From Waddliaceae bacterium (lineage in GTDB: Bacteria > Chlamydiota > Chlamydiia > Chlamydiales > SLFE01), in the NCBI GenBank assembly GCA_007124415.1, contig SLFE01000021.1, positions 1 through 15,438 of the forward strand: a stretch of DNA of 15,438 bases, written 5' to 3'. The position numbers and the translations under genes are program-made. Below are positions 1-7,236 of the stretch, one piece after another. Below the pieces are notes generated by a model. The model ran no database searches. It was not told the DNA's origin and saw nothing but the letters and a program-made list of their open reading frames with translations. Numbering within the stretch: the stretch's first letter is position 1; each line of letters begins with the position of its first letter.

Positions 1-21
1 AGGAGCAAACGTTGTGCGTGC

Positions 22-186
22 TAGGGAGTGTACTCAAAAGATGAATTAGGGATTTTTGATGAGATTTTTCCTTCGCTAAACGACCTTTTCGAAAGACATA
101 CTTGATAAAGTAGGCTGAGAAAAGATCGTTTAGAGACGGATAAAACATCGCAAAAAGCACTTTTCATCTTTTGAGTACACTCCCTA
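22..186. mobile_element. MITE-like inverted-repeat element flanked by TA
   Basis: Positions 21-45 and 163-187 form a perfect 25-bp inverted repeat. Its arms read inward from TAGGGAGTGTACTC on both strands. The interior is also partly self-complementary: 76-90 pairs with 120-134 with one mismatch, and the flanking stretches pair roughly, so the whole unit could fold as one long imperfect hairpin. It has no coding capacity for a transposase. A TA dinucleotide lies at each edge (22-23 and 185-186), which is the target duplication typical of IS630/Tc1-mariner elements; the element proper would then be 24-184 (161 bp). Precise removal of the element and one TA rejoins an open frame across the site (see the interrupted gene that follows). 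Assignment to an IS630-related MITE is inferred from structure alone. Confidence 0.7.
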
Positions 187-506
187 GAGAACATGTGTTA
201 ACCATGGTTCTGGAACATTGGAATCATGACATCCGTCGTGCAATCGCTAGCGTTCTTGAATATAAAGATTCAAATGATGTCACTGCAGACATCTTCGGCG
301 ATTTAAATAAAATACGAAATGATCTCTTACACTCTCGCGGTAAAGCAAACAAATCTGTCAAAGGAATCATTATCAAATTTAAAAAAGGAGACAGAATAGT
401 CATTGATCAAGAAATATTTCAACCCTTTTTTCTTACTCATAAGGAAAAAGAGTACCCTGTAATTATAATGAAAAAAAAGGGCGGTCTCCTGCGAGACCGC
501 CCTTAA
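171..506 (+). pseudogene. HEPN-like protein remnant, interrupted by the MITE
   Basis: The readable frame carries a helical segment with DLNKIRNDLLHSRGKA, in which RNDLLH fits the R-x4-H motif of HEPN-type RNases and HEPN-like domains. A lysine-rich segment with GDRIVID follows. The apparent TTG start at 171 lies inside the right arm of the inverted repeat, so it is not native; the first ATG is at 204. If the element (24-186) is excised, the frame continues upstream without a stop through positions 2-23 to the window edge (about seven more codons), so the true N-terminus lies outside the window. The last eleven codons and the stop are formed by the terminator hairpin of the convergent tRNA gene, so the natural C-terminus may also be lost. 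It is best read as a disrupted accessory gene. The HEPN label rests on the motif and general resemblance only. Confidence 0.45.
471..504 (-). terminator. Intrinsic terminator of tRNA-Asn
   Basis: On the minus strand a perfect 12-bp stem (right arm 493-504, left arm 477-488, CTGC/GCAG loop at 489-492) is followed by a run of eight T residues (478-471). It begins four bases after the tRNA 3' end. On the plus strand no T-run follows the hairpin, so it is directional for the tRNA gene. Confidence 0.9.
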
Positions 507-507
507 A

Positions 508-579
508 CTCCGGATGCTGGATTCGAACCAGCGACAAATGGATTAACAGTCCACTGCTCTACCGCTGAGCTAATCCGGA
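508..579 (-). tRNA. tRNA-Asn (anticodon GUU)
   Basis: A complete 72-nt cloverleaf can be drawn. The acceptor stem is TCCGGAT/ATCCGGA with discriminator G. The D arm is GCTC/GAGC, the anticodon arm GTGGA/TCCAT with loop CTGTTAA, and the T arm GCTGG/CCAGC with loop TTCGAAT. The anticodon GTT (plus-strand positions 545-547) reads asparagine codons AAC and AAU. The 3' CCA is not encoded and must be added post-transcriptionally. It lies alone on this strand, with its own terminator immediately downstream and a plausible promoter upstream. Confidence 0.97.
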
Positions 580-589
580 CTAGACAGAT

Positions 590-619
590 ATGTTAGTCGA
601 TGAGAAGTTTTTTGGGCAA
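590..619 (-). promoter_or_regulatory. Putative promoter of tRNA-Asn
   Basis: On the minus strand TTGCCC (614-619) and TAACAT (590-595) are separated by 18 bp, and the tRNA 5' end follows 10 bases after the -10 box. This matches a sigma70-like promoter loosely. It lies within the 100-bp divergent region between the tRNA and the plus-strand gene at 680. No other feature is clear there except a short CTTTGC/GCAAAG inverted repeat near 650-668. Confidence 0.45.
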
Positions 620-679
620 CAACTTATTTTGTTAAAATATCTCCTTTGCTAGGATGGGCTGCAAAGCAGGGGGTGCCTT

Positions 680-1408
680 TTGTCTGAAGTGTCTTACCGC
701 AATTACCTTCAAGATGAATCCGTTTTAATTCAACTAATTCTTAATGAATACCTTAACACCTGCAAGGCGTTTAAGGCCACTTTAAGGCTCTTAAGAAAAG
801 AGTTGAAAAACGATCAGTGGACCCCTCGACAGCTCGACCGCATCATAGAAGATATACGCCCTTCCGTGATTGCTCTGGCCGGCACGGCAAGGCGCGTTTT
901 GTTTCCCATCCCCTGGAAAAACCAATTGGGCTACCTGGAAAAGCTCGAAGATTACTGTTATTTGCTCGTGCTCCATTCAGAAGGAAGCAACCCCACCTAC
1001 TTCACGCTTCATCGGGAAATACAGGAGGCCAGGGTGATGGCCAAGCAGATGATGAGGATCATCCAGCTTTGGGAATGCCAATCGTCTTTTTTCCTCGAAA
1101 CCTTCGAGACAAAACATGTCCACACCACTCTTGAAGAACTTTGCGAAAGAATAAGAAACATAGCCGACGCTCTTTCCATCGCGTTGCAATTTTCAGTAAA
1201 TCCCGAAAATGTTATCCTCTATTTTCTGAGAAACCACCATGCGCTCTCCACCTACCTAGGAAAAAGATTTATGAAAAACACTTTGAATAACATGTTCCCC
1301 CAAGGAACAAAAAACATCAGGCAGAACATCAAGCAAAATCTTGCCGCAAAAGGGCTGGAGAGGCTGGAGAATGAAATCCCGGCGTTATTCGATAAGGTAA
1401 AATGTTGA
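680..1408 (+). CDS. Conserved-looking helical protein of unknown function upstream of priA
   Basis: I do not recognise a named family. The 242-residue product is predicted to be soluble and almost wholly alpha-helical, with no signal peptide or transmembrane segment and no obvious catalytic motif. The start is TTG at 680, chosen because a purine-rich Shine-Dalgarno (AGGGGG, 668-673) sits six bases upstream and no ATG occurs in frame until far inside the gene; GTG at 689 is an alternative. It overlaps the next gene by 7 bp, which in turn overlaps priA by 4 bp, so the three are probably cotranscribed and translationally coupled. I suspect it belongs to the set of chlamydial hypotheticals found beside priA, but this cannot be confirmed from sequence alone. 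Function may be linked to replication restart or be merely positional. Confidence 0.75.
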   Translation: MSEVSYRNYLQDESVLIQLILNEYLNTCKAFKATLRLLRKELKNDQWTPRQLDRIIEDIRPSVIALAGTARRVLFPIPWKNQLGYLEKLEDYCYLLVLHSEGSNPTYFTLHREIQEARVMAKQMMRIIQLWECQSSFFLETFETKHVHTTLEELCERIRNIADALSIALQFSVNPENVILYFLRNHHALSTYLGKRFMKNTLNNMFPQGTKNIRQNIKQNLAAKGLERLENEIPALFDKVKC

Positions 1409-2157
1409 AAGAACTTAAAGAGCTGGCAGCCCTGACCCGCCGGCATATAAACGAAAATTATGATGCTAAAGAATGGCTCCCGACCGATAAAGAGTCTTAC
1501 GACTACTTTAAAGATTTGGCGCGGGCCGAAACGAAAAAAGCGCCGCAGCCTGAAATCGCCGAGCCTCCTCCCCCTAAAAAAATCACCTCCTGCGCCGCGC
1601 CCAAGTATAAAAAAGAACCGCCGCCCGCTCCCGAACCCAAAAATGAAGAAGAAAAAAAAGCTTTTTCGCCAAAAACTGTCGATCAATCGATTCAGCTGCA
1701 GCCTTCCCAACGAGAAGAAGCGGCCGATTTGTCGCCGCAAATCGCGCTGATTCGGCAGGTATGCCCCCAGATTCAGATCGTTGAAGACATTCCTGAACCG
1801 AGAAGCGAGGCAGTTAAGTTTTTTTTCGTCATGCCGGGCGAGTCCGAGAATTCTTTCCGGAGCAAGGTGATAAAAGCTCTGGAGGAAAGAGGTGTTGTTG
1901 CAGACGCTATTGATTGCGAAAGCGAAGAGGACCTTGTCAAGCAGCTGCAAAAAGATGCCGACGCAAGGCTTTTGCTTGTTCCCCGCAAACATCTCAAGGC
2001 CTTGCAAGACCTCGGCCACAGCCAGCACTCCTCAACAATGAAGCATTATCTTCAAAAGACTCCTCTGATCGCTCTGGAAGAGGTTGCCCTCTACGAAACA
2101 GACCTCTCTCTAAAACGGATGCTCTGGCAGCAGTTAAGGTCCGAGCTGAACATATGA
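1402..2157 (+). CDS. Protein of unknown function with Pro/Lys/Glu-rich linker
   Basis: The 251-residue product has three parts. A short helical N-terminus (about 1-45) is followed by a low-complexity linker rich in Pro, Lys and Glu (about 46-90) with runs such as EPPPPKK and KKEPPPAPEPK. A mixed alpha/beta C-terminal domain (about 136-251) begins with a hydrophobic strand (VKFFFVMPG) and has a second one at ARLLLVPRK. No membrane segment or known motif is visible. The ATG at 1402 overlaps the end of the previous gene (TGA at 1406-1408) and has AAGG a few bases upstream; the stop overlaps the priA start in an ATGA. The linker suggests two tethered modules, perhaps a partner-binding protein. 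The function is unknown, and the placement suggests coexpression with priA. Confidence 0.78.
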   Translation: MLKELKELAALTRRHINENYDAKEWLPTDKESYDYFKDLARAETKKAPQPEIAEPPPPKKITSCAAPKYKKEPPPAPEPKNEEEKKAFSPKTVDQSIQLQPSQREEAADLSPQIALIRQVCPQIQIVEDIPEPRSEAVKFFFVMPGESENSFRSKVIKALEERGVVADAIDCESEEDLVKQLQKDADARLLLVPRKHLKALQDLGHSQHSSTMKHYLQKTPLIALEEVALYETDLSLKRMLWQQLRSELNI

Positions 2158-4373
2158 AGTACGCCTCGGTCATTCTGGACGTCTCGATCGGCAAGTCGCT
2201 CGACTACTCCGTACCCTCGCGATTTTTGGCGACAATCAACAAAGGTGTCAAAGTCACTGTCCCCGTCAGAGGATATCCGAGGACAGGCTACGTCCTGGAT
2301 TTAAAAGACTCCCCCGATTTCACTCCCGTTAAGGACATTTTGGCCGTGCATGAAAATGTCTCGATTCAAAAAGATCTTTTCACTCTTGCCCTGTGGATGG
2401 CCAAATATTACGGCGCCCCTTTGCGAAACGTCTTCAAAACCATCCTCCCCTCAAGCGTGAGAAAAGAGACGCGGGAAAAACAGCAGCTTTTTGTGATGAG
2501 GGCGCAAACAAAAGATGAGCTTAGAGCTCTTTGCAGCGAACTTCGAAACAAGTCTTCCGCCCAGGCGGCAGTCCTAGATGCCATGCTCAACGCAAAAAAG
2601 GGGCTGCTGCTCACCGAACTGCTCGAAATTGCCGGCGTGTCAAAAAGCCCTGTCGACAGCCTCGTAAAAAAAGGGGCTCTCTTAATCGATATTGTCCGGA
2701 TAGACCGCTCGCCTCTTGTCAATGAGGATTACTTCCAAACTCCGCCAAAAAATTTGAGCGGCGAACAGCAAAAAGCCTTCGATACAATCGCCGAAAACAT
2801 TGAATCAAGGCGTTTCAGAACCCACCTGATCCACGGCATCACCGGAAGCGGAAAAACTGAAATCTATCTTCAGAGCATACAAAAAGCCCTTGATCTCGGG
2901 ATGGGCTCGATCGTCCTTGTTCCCGAGATTTCCCTGACGACGCAAATGATCGAGAGGTTCCGCTGCCGCTTCGAACACAAAATCGCCGTCCTGCACTACC
3001 GCCTGAGCCACGGGGAAAGGATGGATGAGTGGAACCGGATCGCAAGCGGCAAGGCGCCGATCGTCATAGGGCCGAGGTCTGCCATCTTCAGCCCCGTTAA
3101 AAATCCCGGCCTGATCATTGTCGACGAAGAGCATGAAAACACCTACAAGCAAACCGAGGAGGCGCCCTACTACCATGCGCGGGATGTCGCCGTAATGAGG
3201 GGCAAATTGTCCGGCAGCACGGTGATTTTGGGCTCGGCCACCCCCAGCCTCGAAAGCTACCACAACGCCGAAACCGGCAAATATGTTTTATGCACCCTGA
3301 AAACAAGAGCCGACTCGGCGTCGCTGCCCCGTGTCAAGATCATTGACATGCAGCATGAGTATGAAAAAGCCAAGGGGTATACCCTCTTTTCCGACGCCCT
3401 TTTGAGCGGGATCAAATCGCGCTGGGAAAGAGGCGAGCAGTCCCTGCTCTTTTTAAACCGTAGAGGCTTCCACACAGCCCTGATCTGCCAGGAGTGCCGC
3501 GAGCCTGTCAAATGCCGGGACTGCGACCTGGCTCTGACCTACCACAAAAACTCCAATTCGCTTTCGTGCCACCTCTGCGGCTTTGCCTCCCCCTGCCCCA
3601 ATCAATGCCCTCAGTGCAAGGAAGGCTCCCCCATGAAGTTCCGTGGCGTGGGCACCGAACAAGTCGAAAGGGCGCTCCATGCTATTTTTCCCGAAATCCG
3701 AACCATACGGGTCGATGCCGACACCACGCGCCATAAAGGGAGCCATCAAAAACTACTCAGGGAGTTTGGCTCGGGAAAGGCCGATGTCCTCGTCGGCACT
3801 CAAATGATTGCCAAGGGGCTGCACTTTCCGGGTCTGACGCTGGTCGGCGTGTTGAACTCCGACGGCGCGTTGAACATCCCCGACTTCCGCTCCTCCGAAA
3901 CCGTCTTCCAACTGATCACCCAGGTTGCCGGCCGCTCGGGAAGAGGCGTTTCCAAGGGCGAAGTGATCATCCAGACAACCATGCCGAAAAACGAGACCAT
4001 ACTCCACGCCTCGAAACAGGACTACATCTCATTCTACAATGAAGAAATCGCCGTCAGGGAGATGTTTCACTACCCTCCCTTCACCCATCTTTGCAAAATC
4101 GCCTTTTCGGGAGAAAATGAAAGACAGACCTTGTCGGTGGCCGAAGAGTTTCGCAAACAGCTGGTTCTGAAGCTGCCGCAGACTTTTGAACTGCTTCCCG
4201 TCGTCCCCTCCGGCTACGCAAAGGTCAAGGGCAAGTACCGCTTTCAATTCCTCGTGAAAGGCAAAGCCGTTTATCAGCTGGCCCAAGCTGCAGAGGCGCT
4301 CCGTTCACAATTCAACTTACCCAAAACCGTACGGATGTCGCTCGATGTCGATCCCACTTCAACTTTCTTTTAA
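2154..4373 (+). CDS. priA: Primosomal protein N' (replication restart helicase PriA)
   Basis: PriA is a superfamily 2 3'-5' DNA helicase that recognises stalled forks and D-loops and reloads the replisome through the primosome. The 739-residue product shows the family architecture. An N-terminal 3'-DNA-end binding domain (about 1-100) is followed by a winged-helix linker and the helicase core. The core carries Walker A GITGSGKT (228-235), a DEEH box (324-327), GSATPS (360-365) and the late helicase motif QVAGRSGRG (590-598). The zinc-binding insert has paired cysteines at 445/448, 454/457, 472/475 and 485/488, plus an extra Cys481. The C-terminal domain ends in the usual DVDP-type motif. The ATG at 2154 gives a normal PriA length and overlaps the previous stop as ATGA; a longer upstream reading frame exists but its extra 80 residues overlap the preceding gene and look unnatural. 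Confidence 0.97.
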   Translation: MKYASVILDVSIGKSLDYSVPSRFLATINKGVKVTVPVRGYPRTGYVLDLKDSPDFTPVKDILAVHENVSIQKDLFTLALWMAKYYGAPLRNVFKTILPSSVRKETREKQQLFVMRAQTKDELRALCSELRNKSSAQAAVLDAMLNAKKGLLLTELLEIAGVSKSPVDSLVKKGALLIDIVRIDRSPLVNEDYFQTPPKNLSGEQQKAFDTIAENIESRRFRTHLIHGITGSGKTEIYLQSIQKALDLGMGSIVLVPEISLTTQMIERFRCRFEHKIAVLHYRLSHGERMDEWNRIASGKAPIVIGPRSAIFSPVKNPGLIIVDEEHENTYKQTEEAPYYHARDVAVMRGKLSGSTVILGSATPSLESYHNAETGKYVLCTLKTRADSASLPRVKIIDMQHEYEKAKGYTLFSDALLSGIKSRWERGEQSLLFLNRRGFHTALICQECREPVKCRDCDLALTYHKNSNSLSCHLCGFASPCPNQCPQCKEGSPMKFRGVGTEQVERALHAIFPEIRTIRVDADTTRHKGSHQKLLREFGSGKADVLVGTQMIAKGLHFPGLTLVGVLNSDGALNIPDFRSSETVFQLITQVAGRSGRGVSKGEVIIQTTMPKNETILHASKQDYISFYNEEIAVREMFHYPPFTHLCKIAFSGENERQTLSVAEEFRKQLVLKLPQTFELLPVVPSGYAKVKGKYRFQFLVKGKAVYQLAQAAEALRSQFNLPKTVRMSLDVDPTSTFF

Positions 4374-4415
4374 TTGGCCATTTCCTTAATCTGGCAAAAA
4401 AAATCGAGGTGCCAT

Positions 4416-5687
4416 ATGCAGGCTGACGTCACAAAAGTTAATGAACTACTTGCCCGAATAGATTCTCAATTATCAGAAAAAGAAGAAAATTTAAACTTTT
4501 TAACGGATTTATTTGAATCCGTTAAAACCCTCAACCTCAATCTTTCGGAAATCGAGGCAAAAGCTGACCTGCATCCGAGGCTGGCGGAAACTGTCCTAAA
4601 AATCTCCTCGGTTTTTCATGCTGTCATGGGAAAAACCAAAATACCAAGCGATGACCACGACACATTGAAATGTTATTTCCGGGAACTGCTCCAGCTCGAT
4701 TTTCATACAATAGCTCTCCATCCCAACCTAAGCGGCAAGTGGCAGCCTCTGATCGATATTTTAAAAACACCTCACGACCAGCTTCAAAAAAGGCTCGATG
4801 AAATTCCCAACGCAGACCAAACAACCGATGCCGGAAAGAAAAACATCTGGCTGAACCGCTACTCAAATGTCTTCCCATACGATTCAAACCGCGTCGAGAT
4901 CGATGGCAACCGCTACATCAATGCCTCCCGATTCGACTTAGAAGGGAGCCGCTTCCTCGTCGGATCGGCTCCAATCAAAGACTGCATGCGCAACACGGTC
5001 CCCGATTTGTGGAGAATGATCGTTGAAAACGATACCAGATTGATAGTCGCTGTGACAAATACTCGCGATTTCCGTTTGCCAAGGTCGAAAAAAGAACGTC
5101 AAGTCGCTTCTTATTCAGGGGTCGCAGGAAGATTGTGTATTGAAAAGTGCTACCCCTACTGGCATTCGCATGAAGTGATCAATGAGCAGATGATAGCCGG
5201 CTGGCGCTGCCTGTCGATCACAGACGAAGAAGTAATCGACAGTGCAGGCTGCCAGAAAATCATTCAGCGGGTCATCACTTTGGCGGGCCCAAACGAAGAG
5301 ATCCGAGAAATCACCCACCTGCAATTTCTCAACTGGCCAGACTCGGGAATTGCCGATACCAAACTAGCTATGAAATTTTGCGAAAAAATCAAAGAGCTGG
5401 ACACGCAAAAGGCCCCGCCGGCAGTCCACTGCTCGGCCGGCATCGGACGAACGGGCGTGACCCTGGCCATCCAATTGATTATGGATCAAATTCAAAAGTG
5501 CGACAACCCGAAGGAGCTTCAGATCGATGTCATGGGAGTTATCAACAAACTCCGAGAGCAAAGGCCAAACATGGTCCAAAGCGCCGCGCAGGTGAAAATG
5601 ATCGCCCGCGTTGCGCTAGAGGCGCTGTTAGAGGCGAAAAAAAACCTGAGCAAAACGGTTGAGACCACAAAATTAATGAAGCGATGA
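4416..5687 (+). CDS. Eukaryotic-like protein tyrosine phosphatase, probable secreted effector
   Basis: The C-terminal two thirds are a classical PTP domain of the PTP1B/YopH class. The pTyr loop has NRYSNVFPYD (147-156), followed by YINAS (167-171). The WPD loop is LNWPDSG with general acid Asp309. The P-loop is HCSAGIGRTG with nucleophile Cys339 and Arg345. The Q loop is RPNMVQSAAQ with Gln388 and Gln392. All residues needed for phosphotyrosine hydrolysis by the cysteinyl-phosphate mechanism are present. The first ~140 residues are helical, Glu/Lys-rich and unlike the PTP fold, and could hold a secretion signal and chaperone-binding region. No Sec signal or membrane span is seen, so type III secretion into the host is a reasonable inference. 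The ATG at 4416 is chosen because GAGG lies six bases upstream; a TTG directly after the priA stop would add 14 residues. It follows priA by 42 bp and may share its transcript. Confidence 0.9.
   Translation: MQADVTKVNELLARIDSQLSEKEENLNFLTDLFESVKTLNLNLSEIEAKADLHPRLAETVLKISSVFHAVMGKTKIPSDDHDTLKCYFRELLQLDFHTIALHPNLSGKWQPLIDILKTPHDQLQKRLDEIPNADQTTDAGKKNIWLNRYSNVFPYDSNRVEIDGNRYINASRFDLEGSRFLVGSAPIKDCMRNTVPDLWRMIVENDTRLIVAVTNTRDFRLPRSKKERQVASYSGVAGRLCIEKCYPYWHSHEVINEQMIAGWRCLSITDEEVIDSAGCQKIIQRVITLAGPNEEIREITHLQFLNWPDSGIADTKLAMKFCEKIKELDTQKAPPAVHCSAGIGRTGVTLAIQLIMDQIQKCDNPKELQIDVMGVINKLREQRPNMVQSAAQVKMIARVALEALLEAKKNLSKTVETTKLMKR
4498..4527 (+). repeat. Perfect 12-bp inverted repeat inside the phosphatase gene
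   Basis: TTTTAACGGATT at 4498-4509 and its exact complement at 4516-4527 flank a 6-nt loop, giving a stable hairpin in the first 40 codons of the phosphatase mRNA. It encodes ordinary residues (around LTDLFESVKT), so the pairing is not explained by protein sequence alone. Confidence 0.6.
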
Positions 5688-5834
5688 TATTTTACGTTTC
5701 TTGATTCCCGCTTTCTGAGGAGCCTGTCTCCCTTCATCACCAATTCCAATACAGGTCAAATTAAGCTCAGTGATACTTTGATTTATTTTTTAGCGCTACG
5801 GCAGTAGCCTGAGAACCCCGGAATGACGGACTCT
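5688..5834. other. Convergent intergenic region between phosphatase gene and pyrF
   Basis: These 147 bp separate two convergent transcription units. A small hairpin (GCTAC at 5795-5799, GTAGC at 5804-5808) and a GGAG/CTCC pair near 5717-5729 are visible. Neither is followed by a good T-run in the direction required, so no convincing intrinsic terminator can be named for either unit. I see no coding potential and no RNA gene here. Confidence 0.5.
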
Positions 5835-6572
5835 CTATACATACCGCCTTGCGTGTGCCTGCGTGTAGGCGCTCCAAGCGGCGTCGCGGTATTGAATCGC
5901 TGCCTTGACCCGATCCGGAGCCTGCGTGATGCCCCGCCCGACGATGATAATGTCGGTTTTTCTTTCAAGAATGGCTGCCTCGGGTGTGAGGTATTGCTGG
6001 CCGAGAGCGTCGCCCCCGCCCCCGAGCTTGACTCCGGGCGTCATGTGTATGAAGCGAGGATCGTCGATGAGCCGCTCGGTGCAGATAAAGCCGATCACAA
6101 AGGGGCTGTGTTTTTTGGCCAGCTCGACGCATTTTTTTGTGTAGTCGCCCGCGGCAAGGCTTCCTTTAGAGCTCATCTGCGCCAACAACAAAAGGCCGTT
6201 CCCTTTAGGTTCTCCGATCTTCTTCAACCCTTCAATGATCCCCTCCCCCGGAATGATGTGGGCATTGGTGATCGCCGCCCAATCGGCGATGCGATGCATT
6301 CCCCCGCTGTACTGTTTGAGCACAGTGCTCCCGATATCGGCGAATTTGCGGTCTTCAAAAATGAAAAAACGGTGTTTTTTGGCAATTTTTTGAAGCTGCT
6401 CTGTCACGTCGGGTGTGAAATCTTCCAGAATATCGATATGGGTTTTAAGGACGCAGATATAGGGTCCGAGGGTTTCGGCAATCTCAAGCAGTTCTTTTGA
6501 AGAAGTCACATCGGCCGAGAGGCAAAGCTGGGTCTTTTTATCTTCAATGATTGAGCGGAGTTCATTGATCAT
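5835..6572 (-). CDS. pyrF: Orotidine-5'-phosphate decarboxylase, eukaryotic UMPS-like
   Basis: This enzyme decarboxylates OMP to UMP, the last step of the pathway. The 245-residue product has the family tetrad: Asp21 (CLSADV), Lys43 (LKTHIDIL), and Asp74/Lys76/Asp79 in FEDRKFADIGSTV, plus the phosphate-gripping VGRGI (211-215). The wording of these motifs (LCLSADV, LKTHIDIL, FEDRKFADIG, SSKGSLAAGDYT, TPGVKLGGGGDALGQQY) is that of the decarboxylase half of eukaryotic UMP synthase and Ura3. It is not the short bacterial E. coli/Bacillus type (which has DLKFHDIP-like motifs). The ATG at 6572 has an AGG six or so bases upstream, and the gene overlaps pyrE by 11 bp. It is the last gene of the operon, and no clear terminator follows. 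Confidence 0.95.
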   Translation of the reverse strand: MINELRSIIEDKKTQLCLSADVTSSKELLEIAETLGPYICVLKTHIDILEDFTPDVTEQLQKIAKKHRFFIFEDRKFADIGSTVLKQYSGGMHRIADWAAITNAHIIPGEGIIEGLKKIGEPKGNGLLLLAQMSSKGSLAAGDYTKKCVELAKKHSPFVIGFICTERLIDDPRFIHMTPGVKLGGGGDALGQQYLTPEAAILERKTDIIIVGRGITQAPDRVKAAIQYRDAAWSAYTQAHARRYV

Positions 6573-7236
6573 AGCTAACCTGGTTGTTTATGATGAATTC
6601 TGTCACTGAGCGGTATTCTTTAAGCGTGATTTTTTCTTTTTTCTCAAGAACCGTCAGGATTTCAGTGAGGGTGAAAAGTGAATGCACCCGATATCCCAAC
6701 GACTCGAGCTTTTGCCGCCCTCCCTGCTCCCGGTCGATCAAGAGCGCGATATCTTCGACGATAAGGCCCTCGGAGCGGAGGGGTTCGATGGTTTCCAAAA
6801 CGCTTGCGCCGCTGGTGATGAGATCTTCGATAATGAGGCAGCTCTGTCCTGAAAAATATTCCCCTTCGATCTTTTTTTTCGTTCCGTGGTCTTTGACTTC
6901 TTTGCGGCACAGAATCATCGGGAGTCCTTTGGCAACGGACAGGTAGCTTGAAAAGACAACGGCGGTTAAGGGAACGCCGCAGATCAGATCGAAACTCAAA
7001 GCCTGGATCCTATTCCACATGGCTTCGAGAAGCTGCTTAAGGACGTGGGGATAAGTGATGGTTTTGCGCAGGTCGATATAAAGCGGCGAGATCATCCCGC
7101 TTTTAAGCTTAAACTCTCCGAATTGCACCACGCCGGTCTTATAAAGCAGCTCGATCATCTCTTCGCGATCGGAAATTTTAGGGGCCATATCAAAAGCCAC
7201 ATTGTTCATTTTATCAATCAAATACCCTTCTTTCAT
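6562..7236 (-). CDS. pyrE: Orotate phosphoribosyltransferase, eukaryotic UMPS-like
   Basis: PyrE joins orotate to PRPP to give OMP. The 224-residue product has the PRPP-binding motif LIIEDLITSGASVL (134-147) and the basic catalytic loop RKEVKDHGTKKKIEG (111-125). A VLL-type strand then leads into LIDREQGGRQKLESLG (167-180). The loop, the DREQGG segment and the following HSLFTLTEIL closely resemble the phosphoribosyltransferase half of eukaryotic UMP synthase. The start at 7236 overlaps the pyrD stop as ATGA and is preceded by GAGG/AGG; the frame remains open further upstream, but that stretch lies inside pyrD and has no family resemblance. It ends 11 bp inside pyrF in a different frame, so the two UMP-synthase halves are separate but translationally coupled. 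Confidence 0.95.
   Translation of the reverse strand: MKEGYLIDKMNNVAFDMAPKISDREEMIELLYKTGVVQFGEFKLKSGMISPLYIDLRKTITYPHVLKQLLEAMWNRIQALSFDLICGVPLTAVVFSSYLSVAKGLPMILCRKEVKDHGTKKKIEGEYFSGQSCLIIEDLITSGASVLETIEPLRSEGLIVEDIALLIDREQGGRQKLESLGYRVHSLFTLTEILTVLEKKEKITLKEYRSVTEFIINNQVSYDQ

Noticed and set aside
1..190. CRISPR-like repeat pair
   Set aside because: There are only two copies, in inverted orientation, with an internally complementary spacer; this is a terminal inverted repeat, not an array.
1252..2028. 258-codon minus-strand reading frame opposite the two genes before priA
   Set aside because: It is antisense to two overlapping plus-strand genes with good starts. Its low-complexity Arg/Phe/Gly-rich stretches mirror the Pro/Lys linker on the coding strand.
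1914..2153. N-terminal extension of priA by 80 residues
   Set aside because: The extension overlaps the preceding gene out of frame, is Arg/Ser-rich and unlike PriA. The ATG at 2154 gives the normal length and an ATGA overlap.
5717..5808. Possible shared terminator between the phosphatase gene and pyrF
   Set aside because: The short stems there lack a T-run in the proper direction on either strand.
5823..6500. 225-codon plus-strand reading frame across pyrF
   Set aside because: It is entirely antisense to a confidently recognised pyrF and shows no family motif.
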